Part shown: piece after piece, positions 1-8,689 of the stretch
Numbering within the stretch: the stretch's first letter is position 1
Layout of the letters: each line of letters begins with the position of its first letter
Assembly: GCF_003667445.1 (NCBI RefSeq)
Contig: NZ_RCTF01000002.1
Location: forward strand, 248,001-312,000
Direction: 5' to 3'
Length of the DNA: 64,000 nucleotides
From: Xanthobacter tagetidis
Lineage (GTDB): Bacteria > Pseudomonadota > Alphaproteobacteria > Rhizobiales > Xanthobacteraceae
Program-made: the position numbers and the translations under genes
The notes under the pieces: model-generated
The model's input: only the letters and a program-made list of their open reading frames with translations
Told to the model about the DNA's origin: nothing
Database searches by the model: none

Positions 1-1
1 C

Positions 2-121
2 CGCATCAAGCGCCGGGCTCATGCGCTCTGGCGCGAGGCGGGCTCGCCGCAGGGGCGCGACCGGGAATTCTGGGAGCGCGCGGAACTCCAGGTCCTCAAG
101 GGCCAGAGCGCTGCGCAATAG
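2..121 (+). CDS. DUF2934-type protein, C-terminal fragment (5' end outside window)
   Basis: An open frame enters from the left edge and ends at a TAG at 119-121. The visible 39 residues include the segments RRAHALWREAG, GRDREFWERAE and LQVLKGQSAAQ. This is the pattern of the short DUF2934 family found in many Rhizobiales, whose function is unknown. The start lies before the window. The stop codon runs directly into the GGAGG that probably serves the next gene, so the two are likely co-transcribed. The assignment rests on the HALWREAG...DREFW signature only. Confidence 0.7.
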   Translation, partial: RIKRRAHALWREAGSPQGRDREFWERAELQVLKGQSAAQ

Positions 122-133
122 GAGGATTTCATC

Positions 134-322
134 ATGCCGGCGAAATCCCAGGCGCAACAGAAGGCGGCCGGCGCCGCGCTCGCCGCCAAGCGCGGCGACA
201 TGCCCAAGTCCAAGCTGAAGGGCGCCTCGCGCTCCATGGCGGAGAGCATGAGCGAAGAGGAGCTGGACAAGATGGCGTCCACCCCGCGCAAGGGAAAGCC
301 GCAGCACGCCGGCAAGGGCTGA
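134..322 (+). CDS. DUF3008 family small basic protein
   Basis: A 62-residue protein that begins MPAKSQAQQKAAGAALAAKR and continues with an SMAESMSEEELDKMA segment and a Lys/Gly-rich tail. This is the usual length and layout of DUF3008, a small conserved proteobacterial family with no established function. GGAGG at 121-125 lies about 8 nt before the ATG and sets the start. It lies 12 nt after the upstream DUF2934 gene and likely shares its transcript. The sequence is Lys/Ala-rich with no predicted membrane segment or signal peptide. Confidence 0.8.
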   Translation: MPAKSQAQQKAAGAALAAKRGDMPKSKLKGASRSMAESMSEEELDKMASTPRKGKPQHAGKG

Positions 323-409
323 ACCCCCTGTCTCCGGGGGAGAGGGCAGGGCAGGTGGGCAGGGGCATCTGGGCGAGACTCCGGGCGCCGGCGCCGGGAA
401 CCTCTGATC

Positions 410-1159
410 TCAGCCCGGATCGCCCTGCCGGGCGAGGGCGATGGCTGTCGCCGGCGAGAGGCCGGCGGCGAGCGCGCCCTCGGTCATGTCCACGAGGTTG
501 GCGACGAACGCTTCCTTCTCCAAGGCGAGGTTGAGGCGTCCGGCCGCCTTGTCGCGCTCCCAGTCGGCAAGCGCATAGATCGCCTGGCGCAGGGCGATCG
601 ACACCCGGTCGCGCACCAGCGCGCGGGGCAGATCCGGCAGGATGGCGTGCAGCAGGCTGACCACCCGCGACAGGCTGGCGTCGTTGCGATCCTTGGCGAT
701 GGCCCAGATGTCGAACTGCTGGCTAGCGTAGAACTGCGCGAGAAAGCGGATGTAGTGGTTCGCGCCTGAGCCGTCGTTCAGCTGGGCGGCGAGCGGCAGG
801 ATGAACACCTGCGTCAGCGCCCGCAGGTCGCCGGCAAGGCCCGCCTCCTGCAAGGCCTTCAGCTCGGCGAGACGGGCGACGTTCACCTCAGACATGCGCA
901 GATCGAGGATGGCGGTGATGAGCGCCTCCTTCGAGCCGAAATAATAGTGGATCGCCGAGGCGTTCTGCTGGTCCGCGGCGCGGTTGATCTCGCGCATGGA
1001 GGTGGCATCGATGCCGTTCGAGGCGAACAGGCGCTCGGCCACCTCGATGAGATGGGCGCGGGTGGATTTCTCGCCGGCCGGCTGCGCCGCCGGGGCAGGC
1101 CGCGCACGGCCGCTGCCCGGCGGACGTCCCCGGCGCTTCTCCGCTTTCGGCTCATCCAT
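410..1159 (-). CDS. TetR/AcrR family transcriptional regulator
   Basis: A TetR-type repressor of about 249 residues. After a basic, Pro/Arg-rich leader (RRGRPPGSGRARP), the DNA-binding helix-turn-helix domain follows: STRAHLIEVAERLFASNGID, a recognition-helix region TSMREINRAA, and the family signature SAIHYYFGSKEALI at about residues 80-95. The C-terminal ligand domain is not specific enough to name an effector. I chose the ATG at 1159 because GGAGAG lies just upstream; a GTG at 1177 is also in frame. The gene is divergent from the Bug-type binding-protein gene at 1400. It therefore probably controls that promoter and its own, sensing a carboxylate or acyl-CoA; that role is inference. Confidence 0.85.
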   Translation of the reverse strand: MDEPKAEKRRGRPPGSGRARPAPAAQPAGEKSTRAHLIEVAERLFASNGIDATSMREINRAADQQNASAIHYYFGSKEALITAILDLRMSEVNVARLAELKALQEAGLAGDLRALTQVFILPLAAQLNDGSGANHYIRFLAQFYASQQFDIWAIAKDRNDASLSRVVSLLHAILPDLPRALVRDRVSIALRQAIYALADWERDKAAGRLNLALEKEAFVANLVDMTEGALAAGLSPATAIALARQGDPG

Positions 1160-1313
1160 GGTCGCACTCTCCGGCACAGTGGTGGGTCAGTCTCAATGAA
1201 GCCCGAACCCGGCTTCCTCTTCCCCGCAAGCGGGACAGGGTTCCGCGTCGCGGTTGCGTGCAGGCGCCCGAATTCCAGGCCGGCGCGAGGCTGAGGCCAG
1301 CCCAGGCTTGCCA

Positions 1314-1334
1314 GTTTAAATCACTTGAATTAAC
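1314..1334. promoter_or_regulatory. Candidate operator between the TetR gene and the Bug binding-protein gene
   Basis: An AT-rich 21-bp patch, GTTTAAATC-ACTT-GAATTAAC, sits alone in GC-rich DNA in the 240-bp divergent region, 66 bp before the ATG at 1400. It is an imperfect inverted repeat (TTTAAATCA versus TTGAATTAA). A related patch, GTTTAAATC-GTTTT-GATTCG, lies upstream of dctP at 15619-15638. A TetR operator is a reasonable guess but is not shown. Confidence 0.35.
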
Positions 1335-1399
1335 CTCGCCAGCGTCATCGAAGGCCCGCACCAGCACGGGCCATGGTCACGCTTCCGGGAGGAGCCTCA

Positions 1400-2395
1400 A
1401 TGTCCACCGCACCCGTCGTCCTTCGTTATCTGCGCCGCGCCGGCTTCGCGCTGGCGTTCGGCTTCGCGCTCGCGCCCGGCGCCCTCCTCGCGAGCGAGGC
1501 CTGCACTGCCGACACCATCACCCTCGTCGTTCCCTACGCCCCCGGCGGCGTCGTGGACCTGGTCGGCCGCGTGGTGGCGGACGAACTGCGCACCAGCGTC
1601 GGCCAGAACGTGATCGTCGAGAACAAGGCCGGCGCCGGCAGCAATATCGGCACCGCCGCCGTGGCCCGCGCCGCCCCGGACGGGCGCACGCTGATTCTCG
1701 CCAGCGCCGCCCATACCATCAATCCGAGCCTCTACAAGAAGCTCACCTTCGACGCCATCAAGGACTTCGCGCCGGTGGGCATGGTCGGCTCGGTGCCGAA
1801 CCTGATCGTGGTCAACCCCGAAGTGCCGGTCAATTCCATGGCCGAGCTGATCGCCTACGCCAAGGCCAATCCCGGCAAGATCAATTTCGGCTCGGCCGGC
1901 ACCGGCTCCTCGCCCCATCTCGCCATGGAGATGCTGAAGGCCAAGACCGGCATCGACATGCAGCACGTGCCCTATCAGGGCCAGCCGCAGGCAACGCAGG
2001 ACCTCATCACCAACCGCATCCAGGCCATGGCGCTGACCATGACGCTGGCCGTGCCGCTGGTGAAGGACGGCAAGCTGAAGGCGCTCGCCGTCACCTCCGA
2101 GAAGCGCTCCGAGGCGCTGCCGGACCTGCCGACCGTGGCCGAGACCGTGGTGCCCGGCTTCAACGTCGTCACCTATCTCGCGGTGCTGGCGCCCGCCGGC
2201 ACGCCGGAGAAGACCATCAAGTGCCTCAATGCGGCGCTGGTGGCGGGCCTCGCCAAACCAAGCGTGGTCGAGCGCATGAAGCCGCTCAGCGCCATCATCG
2301 CACCCTCCAGCCCTGCGGAGCTCGCCGCCTTCATGGTGAAGGACCGCGACCAGTGGGCCGAGGTCATCGGCGCCGCCGGCATCACGGTGCAGTGA
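1400..2395 (+). CDS. Tripartite tricarboxylate transporter (TTT/Bug family) substrate-binding protein
   Basis: A periplasmic solute receptor of about 331 residues of the TctC/Bug family, which binds carboxylates and related small acids. A Sec signal peptide occupies roughly residues 1-32 (hydrophobic FALAFGFALAPGALLA before SEACTAD). Family hallmarks are TLVVPYAPGGVVDLVGR, IVENKAGAGSNIGT and the phrase GSAGTGSSPHLAMEML. GGGAGGAG just upstream fixes the ATG at 1400; a longer in-frame start at 1373 lacks a ribosome-binding site. No TctA/TctB membrane genes lie nearby. As with many Bug proteins it may be an orphan receptor. It is followed one base later by an acyl-CoA dehydrogenase, so its ligand may enter a CoA-thioester pathway. 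Confidence 0.9.
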   Translation: MSTAPVVLRYLRRAGFALAFGFALAPGALLASEACTADTITLVVPYAPGGVVDLVGRVVADELRTSVGQNVIVENKAGAGSNIGTAAVARAAPDGRTLILASAAHTINPSLYKKLTFDAIKDFAPVGMVGSVPNLIVVNPEVPVNSMAELIAYAKANPGKINFGSAGTGSSPHLAMEMLKAKTGIDMQHVPYQGQPQATQDLITNRIQAMALTMTLAVPLVKDGKLKALAVTSEKRSEALPDLPTVAETVVPGFNVVTYLAVLAPAGTPEKTIKCLNAALVAGLAKPSVVERMKPLSAIIAPSSPAELAAFMVKDRDQWAEVIGAAGITVQ

Positions 2396-2396
2396 C

Positions 2397-3575
2397 ATGC
2401 ACGGCGCGGCCTCTCCCCGGAACGTCTCGTTCCAAGACTACCTCGCGGACATCCGGACCTTCACGCGGGAGGTGCTGCGCCCAGCGGAGGACATCGTCGA
2501 GCATGACGATGCGATCCCGGCCGACATCGTCGACGCCATGCGGCGCATCGGCCTGTTCGGCATCACGCTGCCCCACGAATATGGCGGCCTCGGCTGGACC
2601 ATGGAGCAGCAGGCGCTGCTCACCATGGAATTCACCCAGGCCTCGGCGGTCTACCGCTCGCGCTTCTCCACGACGATCGGGCTGACCTCGCAGGTCATCC
2701 TCGATTATGGCACCGACGCGCAGCGTCGGCGCTATCTGCCGGCCATGGCCTCCGGCGCCATGACCGGCGCCTTCTGCCTCACCGAGGAGGCGGCGGGCTC
2801 CGACGCGGGGGCGGTGGAGACCTGCGCGGTGCGCGACGGCGACCACTACGTCGTCACCGGCACTAAGCGCTACATCACCAACGCGCCGGATGCGGACGTG
2901 TTCATGGTGGTGGCGCGCACCGGGGAGGGGGAGGGCGCGGACGCGCTCTCCTGCCTGCTGGTGGAGCGTGGCACGGCCGGGCTTTCGACCCCGCCGCACG
3001 ACCGCATGATGGGCCAGCGCGGCTCCCATGTGGGCGAGGTGCATTTCACCGAATGCCGGGTGCCGGCTTCCGCCCTCGTGGGCGGGACGGAGGGCAACGG
3101 CCTCAAGAAGGCGCTGCGCGGCATCAACCACGCCCGCACCCATGTGGGCGCCACCTGCGTCGGGCAGGCGCTGCGGCTTCTGGACGAGGGCACCGCCTAT
3201 CTCCTGGAGCGCCAGCAGTTCGGCAAGCCGATCGGCGAGTTCCAGGCCATGCAGGTGCTGCTCGGCGAGAGCCAGTCCGAGGTGCTCGCCGCCCGCGCCC
3301 TGGTGCTGGAGGCCGCGCGCGGCTTCGACCGCGGCCCGCCCATTCCCATCGTCGAGATCGCCTGCGCCAAGCTGTTCGCCTCCGAGATGGTGTCGAAGGT
3401 GGCGGACCGGGTGGTGCAGATGCTGGGCGGGCAGGGCTACCTGGAGCAGCGCGCCGTGGCGCGGCTCTATCGCGACGTGCGCCTGTTCCGCATCTTCGAG
3501 GGCACCTCGCAGATCCAGCAGACCAACATCGCCCGCGCCGTCCTGCGCCGCGGCCGCCCGCTGCCGCTGGAGTGA
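2397..3575 (+). CDS. Acyl-CoA dehydrogenase
   Basis: A 392-residue FAD-dependent acyl-CoA dehydrogenase that oxidises an acyl-CoA to the 2-enoyl-CoA and passes electrons to ETF. All three family parts are present: a helical N-terminal domain, a middle beta domain with the FAD/substrate signature GAFCLTEEAAGSDAG and YVVTGTKRYITNA, and the C-terminal helical domain. RLFRIFEGTSQIQQTNIAR near the C terminus includes the position of the usual catalytic Glu (FEGTS). QMLGGQGYLE is also conserved. It starts one base after the Bug gene stop, indicating an operon. The natural substrate cannot be read from the sequence. Confidence 0.9.
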   Translation: MHGAASPRNVSFQDYLADIRTFTREVLRPAEDIVEHDDAIPADIVDAMRRIGLFGITLPHEYGGLGWTMEQQALLTMEFTQASAVYRSRFSTTIGLTSQVILDYGTDAQRRRYLPAMASGAMTGAFCLTEEAAGSDAGAVETCAVRDGDHYVVTGTKRYITNAPDADVFMVVARTGEGEGADALSCLLVERGTAGLSTPPHDRMMGQRGSHVGEVHFTECRVPASALVGGTEGNGLKKALRGINHARTHVGATCVGQALRLLDEGTAYLLERQQFGKPIGEFQAMQVLLGESQSEVLAARALVLEAARGFDRGPPIPIVEIACAKLFASEMVSKVADRVVQMLGGQGYLEQRAVARLYRDVRLFRIFEGTSQIQQTNIARAVLRRGRPLPLE

Positions 3576-3659
3576 GGGCGGCGGGGGCGGCGGGCGGCGG
3601 CGCGAGGTTTCCGCAGACGGCGTTTCCGCGTGCGGAGCGAGTGCCCAGAGCGCACCCCT

Positions 3660-4076
3660 CTCCTGCAAGCCAGGCCCAACGCGCTCTCCGCGCGCCCCGG
3701 CCAGACTCCTTTTCCGCTGGCCCAGACCGGACTCCCTCTTCCGCGTGCGGGGGAGGGTTGGGGAGGGGGAAAGGACCTAGGGGCGACAGCCGGCGGTCGG
3801 GTCTCGGCGACGGCTGCCCCCCCTCCCTCCCTCCCCCGCAAGCGGGAGAAGGGGCGCGAATGATGGGGACATCGCCCGGCAAGGAATCGCCGCTGCCGGC
3901 GGAGCGCCACTGGCCGAGACCCAACGCCCTCCCCGCAAGCCCGGATCGGACTCCCTCTCCCGCGTGCGGGGGAGGGTTGGGGAGGGGGCCCTGCGGTGCA
4001 CAGCCAGCGTTTAGCTTTCGGCCAGGACTGCCCCAACTCTCCCTCCCGCAAGCGGGAGAGGGGGCGAACGGCGGGG
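3660..4076. repeat. Composite tandem array of short palindromic repeats
   Basis: The 674-bp gap between the dehydrogenase and nikK holds no convincing gene. It carries two kinds of palindromic unit, each present twice in the order A-B-A-B. A (3731-3775 and 3950-3988) has the core CCGCGTGCGGGGGAGGGTTG followed by GGGAGGGGG. B (3821-3860 and 4037-4070) has the core TCCCGCAAGCGGGAGA followed by GGGGCG. The A copies are 219 bp apart and the B copies about 216 bp apart, so the whole is a direct duplication of one A-B unit. A degenerate extra copy lies at about 3660-3720. Confidence 0.8.
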
Positions 4077-4176
4077 TCTTCGCGTTGAGGCCGTCCACTA
4101 TGGCCGCCCCCACCCCTTCTTCATCGCGCTAGGGCAGGTGCGCAGGGCCATTCACGCCCGCTCCATTCCAGTTGAC

Positions 4177-4203
4177 GTATGACGAATTTTCCAGAAAGTA
4201 TGA
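4177..4203. promoter_or_regulatory. Candidate NikR operator upstream of the nickel importer
   Basis: Two identical GTATGA hexamers at 4177-4182 and 4198-4203 start 21 bp apart, 47 bp before the nikK ATG. GTATGA is the half-site of the E. coli NikR operator, which has GTATGA and TCATAC about 16 bp apart. Here the second copy is in direct rather than inverted orientation. The second half-site overlaps a TATGAT that could be the -10 box. NikR is encoded at the end of the same gene set. Confidence 0.5.
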
Positions 4204-4249
4204 TCTCCGAAGCGCCGCCGGCTGGGCGGCCGGGGCAGGGGGAAGCAGC

Positions 4250-5062
4250 ATGACCCGGGGTTTCCACAGGTCCGCGCGGGCCGCGCTCGTCGCCGGCCTC
4301 GGCCTTCTGGCACCGGCCTTGGCGGCGACCCCCGCCGCCGCCCATTTCCAGGAGCTGCTTCCCTCCGCCGACGTGCTGCCGGACGGCGGCCCGGTGACGC
4401 TCGACCTCGTCTTCACCCACCCCATGGAGCGGGGGCCGGTGATGGACATGAAGAAGCCCAAGCGATTCGGCGTGAAGGCGGACGGCAAGGTGCGCGACCT
4501 CACCGGAACGCTGACCGATGCCGCCCAGGACGGCAAGGGCGCCTGGCGCGCCACCTACGATTTGAAGCAGCCCGGCGCCGCCGTGTTCTTCGTCGAGCCG
4601 CAGCCCTATTTCGAGCCCGCCGAGGGCAAGTACATCATCCACTACGCCAAGGTGGTGGTGGACGGCTTCGCCTCCGGCGAGGGCTGGGACGCCCTGGTCG
4701 GCCTGCCGGTGGAGATCGAGCCGCTCGCGCGCCCCACCGGGCTTTGGACCGGCAACGTCTTCCGCGGCATCGTGCGCAAGGCCGGCAAGCCGGTGCCGTT
4801 CGCCGAGGTCGAGGTGGAATATGTCAATGACGGCGCCGTGAAGGCGCCGAACGACGCCTTCGTCACCCAGGTCATCAAGGCCGACAAGGACGGCGTCTTC
4901 ACCTATGCCATGCCGCGCGCCGGGTGGTGGGGCTTCGCCGCTCTGGTGGAGGCGGACGCCCCCATGGCCGCGCCGGACGGCAAGAAGGTGCCGGTGGAAC
5001 TCGGCGCCCTCATGTGGGTGAAGGCGACCGACATGGTCCCCGCGGCAGCGCAGGCCAGGTGA
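4250..5062 (+). CDS. nikK: DUF4198 periplasmic protein of the nickel ECF importer (NikK-like)
   Basis: A 270-residue exported protein of the DUF4198 family. The signal peptide spans about residues 1-34, ending ATPAAA before HFQELLPSADV; the mature N terminus therefore starts at or near a His, as is typical of metal-handling members. DUF4198 proteins accompany NikMLQO ECF transporters, where they are called NikK and thought to bind or deliver Ni2+ in the periplasm. GGGGGAA lies before the ATG. It is the first gene of a tight set with nikM, nikL, nikQ, nikO and nikR. The role comes from family and context; no metal site is proven. Confidence 0.8.
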   Translation: MTRGFHRSARAALVAGLGLLAPALAATPAAAHFQELLPSADVLPDGGPVTLDLVFTHPMERGPVMDMKKPKRFGVKADGKVRDLTGTLTDAAQDGKGAWRATYDLKQPGAAVFFVEPQPYFEPAEGKYIIHYAKVVVDGFASGEGWDALVGLPVEIEPLARPTGLWTGNVFRGIVRKAGKPVPFAEVEVEYVNDGAVKAPNDAFVTQVIKADKDGVFTYAMPRAGWWGFAALVEADAPMAAPDGKKVPVELGALMWVKATDMVPAAAQAR

Positions 5063-5069
5063 GGCGGCG

Positions 5070-5738
5070 ATGGCCCATATCCCCGACGGCGTGCTCTCGG
5101 TGCCGGTGCTGGCCGGCGGCGCCGTGCTGGCGGTGGCGGGCATCGGCTACGGGCTGAGGCGCATCGGCGAGGAGGAGATTCCCAAGGTCGCCATCCTCGC
5201 CTGCGGCTTCTTCGCCGTGTCGCTGGTGGCGATCCCGGTGGGGCCGTCGAGCGTGCATCTCCTGCTGTCGGGCCTGATGGGGCTGATGATCGGCCCGGCG
5301 GTGTTTCCCGCCGTGTTCGTCGGGCTCGTGCTCCAGGCGCTGCTGTTCGGCTTCGGCGGGCTGACGACGCTGGGCGTCAACACGGTGAACATCGCCCTGC
5401 CGGGGCTGCTGTGCGGCCTCCTGCTCTCGCCCCTGCTCCGCGGCGCGTCGCCCGCGCGGGCGGGCGCGGTGGGCGCCCTCGCCGGGGCGGCGTGCGTCGC
5501 GCTCACGGGGGGGCTCGTGGCGGCGGCGCTGGCGCTCTCGGCCTCCGAATTCGTGCCCTCGGCGCGCATCGTCCTGCTCACCTATGTGCCGCTGGCTGTG
5601 GGGGAGGCGTTCGTCACCGGCTTCGCGGTGGCCTTCCTGGCGCGGGTGCGGCCCGAGGCGATCGCCGGTTTCGCGCCGAAGGTCGCCGTCCCGGCGCCGG
5701 TGCCGCCAGCGGTTGCGGTGGCAGGGGAACGGCCGTGA
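5070..5738 (+). CDS. nikM: Nickel ECF transporter S-component NikM (CbiM family)
   Basis: A 222-residue integral membrane protein with about six hydrophobic segments, the substrate-binding component of an energy-coupling-factor importer. It begins MAHIPDGVLS, the conserved N terminus of CbiM/NikM in which the amino group and the His at position 3 help coordinate the metal. Further conserved features are GPSSVHLLLSGLMGLMIG and the glycine-rich LFGFGGLTTLGVNTVNIALP. It begins 7 nt after nikK and overlaps nikL by a GTGA. Nickel rather than cobalt is inferred from the adjacent nikK, nikL and NikR genes. Confidence 0.9.
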   Translation: MAHIPDGVLSVPVLAGGAVLAVAGIGYGLRRIGEEEIPKVAILACGFFAVSLVAIPVGPSSVHLLLSGLMGLMIGPAVFPAVFVGLVLQALLFGFGGLTTLGVNTVNIALPGLLCGLLLSPLLRGASPARAGAVGALAGAACVALTGGLVAAALALSASEFVPSARIVLLTYVPLAVGEAFVTGFAVAFLARVRPEAIAGFAPKVAVPAPVPPAVAVAGERP

Positions 5739-6376
5739 GGCCGGCGCGTGCAAGCCTGCGGGCCGCGCTCGCCGCGCTGCTGGTGGCGCTCGCGCCGCTG
5801 CCGGCCGCCGCGCACCGGCTCAAGGTGTTCGCCACCGTGGAGGGCGACACCGTCTCCGGCTACGCCTTCTTCATCGGCGGCGGGCGCCCGGGCGGCGCCC
5901 AGGTGACGTTCCGCGACGCCGCCGGAAAAACGCTCGGCGCGGCCGTGACCGATGCGGATGGCGCCTTCGCCTTCACCCCCGCCCGCCCCGAGGCCATCAC
6001 CGTGGTGGTGGACGCCGGCGACGGCCATGCCGCCGAGGTCGCGCTGGCCGCCGACCGCTTCGCCTCCGCTGCCGCCACAGTCGCACCGGCCGCGGGGGAT
6101 GCCCGGCCCGGTGCGCCTTCCGCGCCCGCGTCGGGGGCTTCGGTGCCTGCTGCCCTGGCAGGAGTGCCCGCAGCCGCCTGCGATCCGGCCGCGCTGGCGG
6201 CCCTGGTGGACACAGCCGTGGCGCGCCAGGTGCGCCCGCTGCTGGAGGCTCAGTCGGAGGCCGAGGGCCGGGTGCGCTTCAATGACGTGATGGGCGGCAT
6301 CGGCATGATCGTCGGCCTCGCCGGCGCCGCGCTCTGGGCCTCCGCCCGGCGCGCCCGCGCACCGGGCGGGGGCTAG
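5735..6376 (+). CDS. nikL: NikL-like accessory subunit of the nickel ECF importer
   Basis: A 213-residue protein starting at a GTG that overlaps the nikM stop codon. It has an N-terminal signal segment (ALAALLVALAPLPAAA before HRLKVFATVEGD), an extracytoplasmic immunoglobulin-like part (VTFRDAAGKTLG, TDADGAFAFTP), an Ala/Pro-rich linker, and one C-terminal membrane helix at about residues 185-205 (MIVGLAGAALWASARRAR). This two-anchor layout with a periplasmic carboxypeptidase-regulatory-like fold matches NikL proteins, small partners of NikM. Primary sequence is weakly conserved in this family, so the name leans on gene order (K-M-L-Q-O). Confidence 0.75.
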   Translation: MRPARASLRAALAALLVALAPLPAAAHRLKVFATVEGDTVSGYAFFIGGGRPGGAQVTFRDAAGKTLGAAVTDADGAFAFTPARPEAITVVVDAGDGHAAEVALAADRFASAAATVAPAAGDARPGAPSAPASGASVPAALAGVPAAACDPAALAALVDTAVARQVRPLLEAQSEAEGRVRFNDVMGGIGMIVGLAGAALWASARRARAPGGG

Positions 6377-6379
6377 GCG

Positions 6380-7152
6380 ATGCCCGCCGCGCTCGGCGCC
6401 GCGCCCGTGCGGGTCTCCTTCGGCATCGCCGCGCTCGATCCGCGCACGCGCCTCCTCGGCGCCTTCGCCGGGGTCCTGGCGGTGGCTCTCCTCTCCAGCC
6501 TTTGGGTGCTCGCCGCGGCGGCGCTCGGCACCTTCGCGCTGGCGCTGGCGGCAGGGCCGGGCACGGCGGCGCTGATGCGGCGCCTGGTCCATCTCGAAGG
6601 CTTCATGCTGGTGCTGCTCGCGCTCCTGCCCTTCACGGTGCCGGGCACGCCGCTGTTCGGCGCCCCGCCCTTCGTCGCCAGCGCGGAAGGCTTCGCCCGC
6701 GCCGTGCAGATCCTGCTCAAGGTGAATGCCTGCGGCTTCCTGGTCTTCGCGCTCCTGGGCGGCCTGGAGCCGGTGCGCATCGGTGCCGCGGCGCTGGCGC
6801 TCAAGGCGCCCGAGCGCCTCGTGCAGCTCTTCCTCCTGGTGGTCCGCTATGGCGGGGTGCTGCGGGCCGAGGCGGCGCGGCTCCAGGAGGCCATGCGGGC
6901 GCGCGCGTTCGCGCCGCGGGCCTCGCTCACCTGGTCGCTGCATACCTGGCGCACCTACGGCCACATGCTCGGCATGGTGCTGGTGCGCGCGCTGGAGCGC
7001 GCCGAGCGCGTCTCCGAGGCCATGCGCTGCCGCGGCTTTTCCGGCCGGCTGCCGGCGTCGGCGGAGCGGCCCGCCCTCGGCGCCGCAGACCTCGCCTTCG
7101 CGCTCCTGCTGGCGGCCGCGATCCTCGCCGCCTTCGCGGCGGAGCACCTCGC

Positions 7153-7156
<4 letters not shown>
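6380..7156 (+). CDS. nikQ: ECF transporter T-component NikQ (CbiQ family)
   Basis: A 258-residue membrane protein that couples the ATPase to the NikM substrate component. It has several hydrophobic helices and the CbiQ coupling-helix motifs: an Ala-Arg-Gly-like element EAMRARAF at about residues 171-178, and EAMRCRGFSGR near residues 213-223, both of which contact the ATPase in the family. It begins 3 nt after nikL and overlaps nikO by ATGA, so the proteins are translationally coupled. Specific for this importer by context. Confidence 0.9.
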
Positions 7157-7881
<725 letters not shown>

Positions 7882-7971
7882 GGCTTTACGCGGCGCCGCC
7901 GCTGGCCTACCTCGGGTGGCGGGGCGATCGGCCACCTGACCCGGCCACCCTGCCCCCATGGAGAGGGCGCC

Positions 7972-8472
7972 ATGCAGCGCGTGACCGTCACCCTGGACGA
8001 GGACCTCGTCGCCGAACTCGACCGCTTCATCGAGAGCCGCGGCTACCAGAACCGCTCCGAGGCGGTGCGCGACCTCGCCCGCTCTGGCCTGCGCGAGGCC
8101 GCCGAGGCGGCCGGCGAGGGCGGCGACGCGGTGGGCGCGCTGGTCTATCTCTACGACCACGAGGCGCGCAACATGTCGAAGCGCCTGACCGAGGCGCACC
8201 ACCTGCACCACGATATGTCGGTGTGCACGCTGCACATGCATCTCGACCACGACCAGTGCCTTGAGGTGGCGCTGCTGCGCGGGCCGACCCGCAGCCTGCG
8301 GCACTTCTCCGAGCGCCTGATCGCCGAGCGCGGCGTGCGCCACGGGCGCCTGGTGATGGTCCCGGTGGAAGCCCGCGCCGCCGGCGAGGGGCACGGCCAC
8401 GGCTACAGCCACGGCCCGCACGGCCATCACCACCACCACCACGACGACGACACGGGTGATTCCTCCGCGTGA
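7972..8472 (+). CDS. nikR: Nickel-responsive regulator NikR with extended His-rich tail
   Basis: A 166-residue ribbon-helix-helix repressor. The N-terminal DNA-binding part is QRVTVTLDEDLVAELDRFI with RGYQNRSEAVRDLAR. The C-terminal ACT-like metal domain keeps the square-planar Ni2+ ligands: His77, His88, His90 (LHMH) and Cys96, which align with E. coli His76, His87, His89 and Cys95. E. coli NikR is 133 residues; here about 33 extra residues form a tail with runs HGHGYSHGPHG and HHHHHH followed by acidic residues. The gene lies 90 nt after nikO. It probably represses nikKMLQO when nickel is sufficient, through the GTATGA boxes at 4177-4203. Confidence 0.92.
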   Translation: MQRVTVTLDEDLVAELDRFIESRGYQNRSEAVRDLARSGLREAAEAAGEGGDAVGALVYLYDHEARNMSKRLTEAHHLHHDMSVCTLHMHLDHDQCLEVALLRGPTRSLRHFSERLIAERGVRHGRLVMVPVEARAAGEGHGHGYSHGPHGHHHHHHDDDTGDSSA

Positions 8473-8537
8473 GGGTGGGGCGGCCAGGCGTGGGCAAGGC
8501 GTCTTCCAGAGCGCGAGCCGCGCTGCGCCTGCCGGGA

Positions 8538-8572
8538 ACCCCTCTCCCTGGGGGAGAGGGTAGGGTGAGGGG
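8538..8572. repeat. Short palindromic repeat (CCCCTCTCCC...GGGAGAGGG type)
   Basis: An inverted repeat with CCTCTCCCT facing GGGGAGAGG, followed by TAGGGTGAGGGG. It is the first element in the 634-bp gap between nikR and the YCII gene. That gap contains four repeat elements (8538, 8597, 8690 and 8941) and no gene I can support. Confidence 0.6.
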
Positions 8573-8596
8573 CCCGCGTGAGGGCGTGTGCGGCGG

Positions 8597-8654
8597 GCGC
8601 TCCTCCCCCCTCCCGCAAGGGGAGAGAGAGCGCGAACGGTGGGGCCGGTCCTCG
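8597..8654 (+). repeat. 58-bp repeat, copy 1 of a direct pair
   Basis: This unit contains the hairpin CTCCCGCAAGGGGAG and then GCGCGAACGGT-GGGCCGGTC-TCGG. A close copy in the same orientation lies at 8941-8999. The hairpin-plus-GCGAACGG pattern also matches the B units at 3821-3860 and 4037-4070, so all belong to one dispersed family. Confidence 0.7.
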
Positions 8655-8689
8655 GTCCGCGGTGTCGCTTGGTCCGGGAACAGGCACAG

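Noticed and set aside
3124..4113. Minus-strand frames through the repeat array
   Set aside because: Translations are repeated PSPACG/LPNPPPHAGEG-type peptides, the usual artefact of these palindromic repeats.
8400..8450. CAC/CAT-rich run as a possible simple-sequence repeat or CRISPR-like element
   Set aside because: It is the codons of the NikR His tail; there are no spaced repeats.
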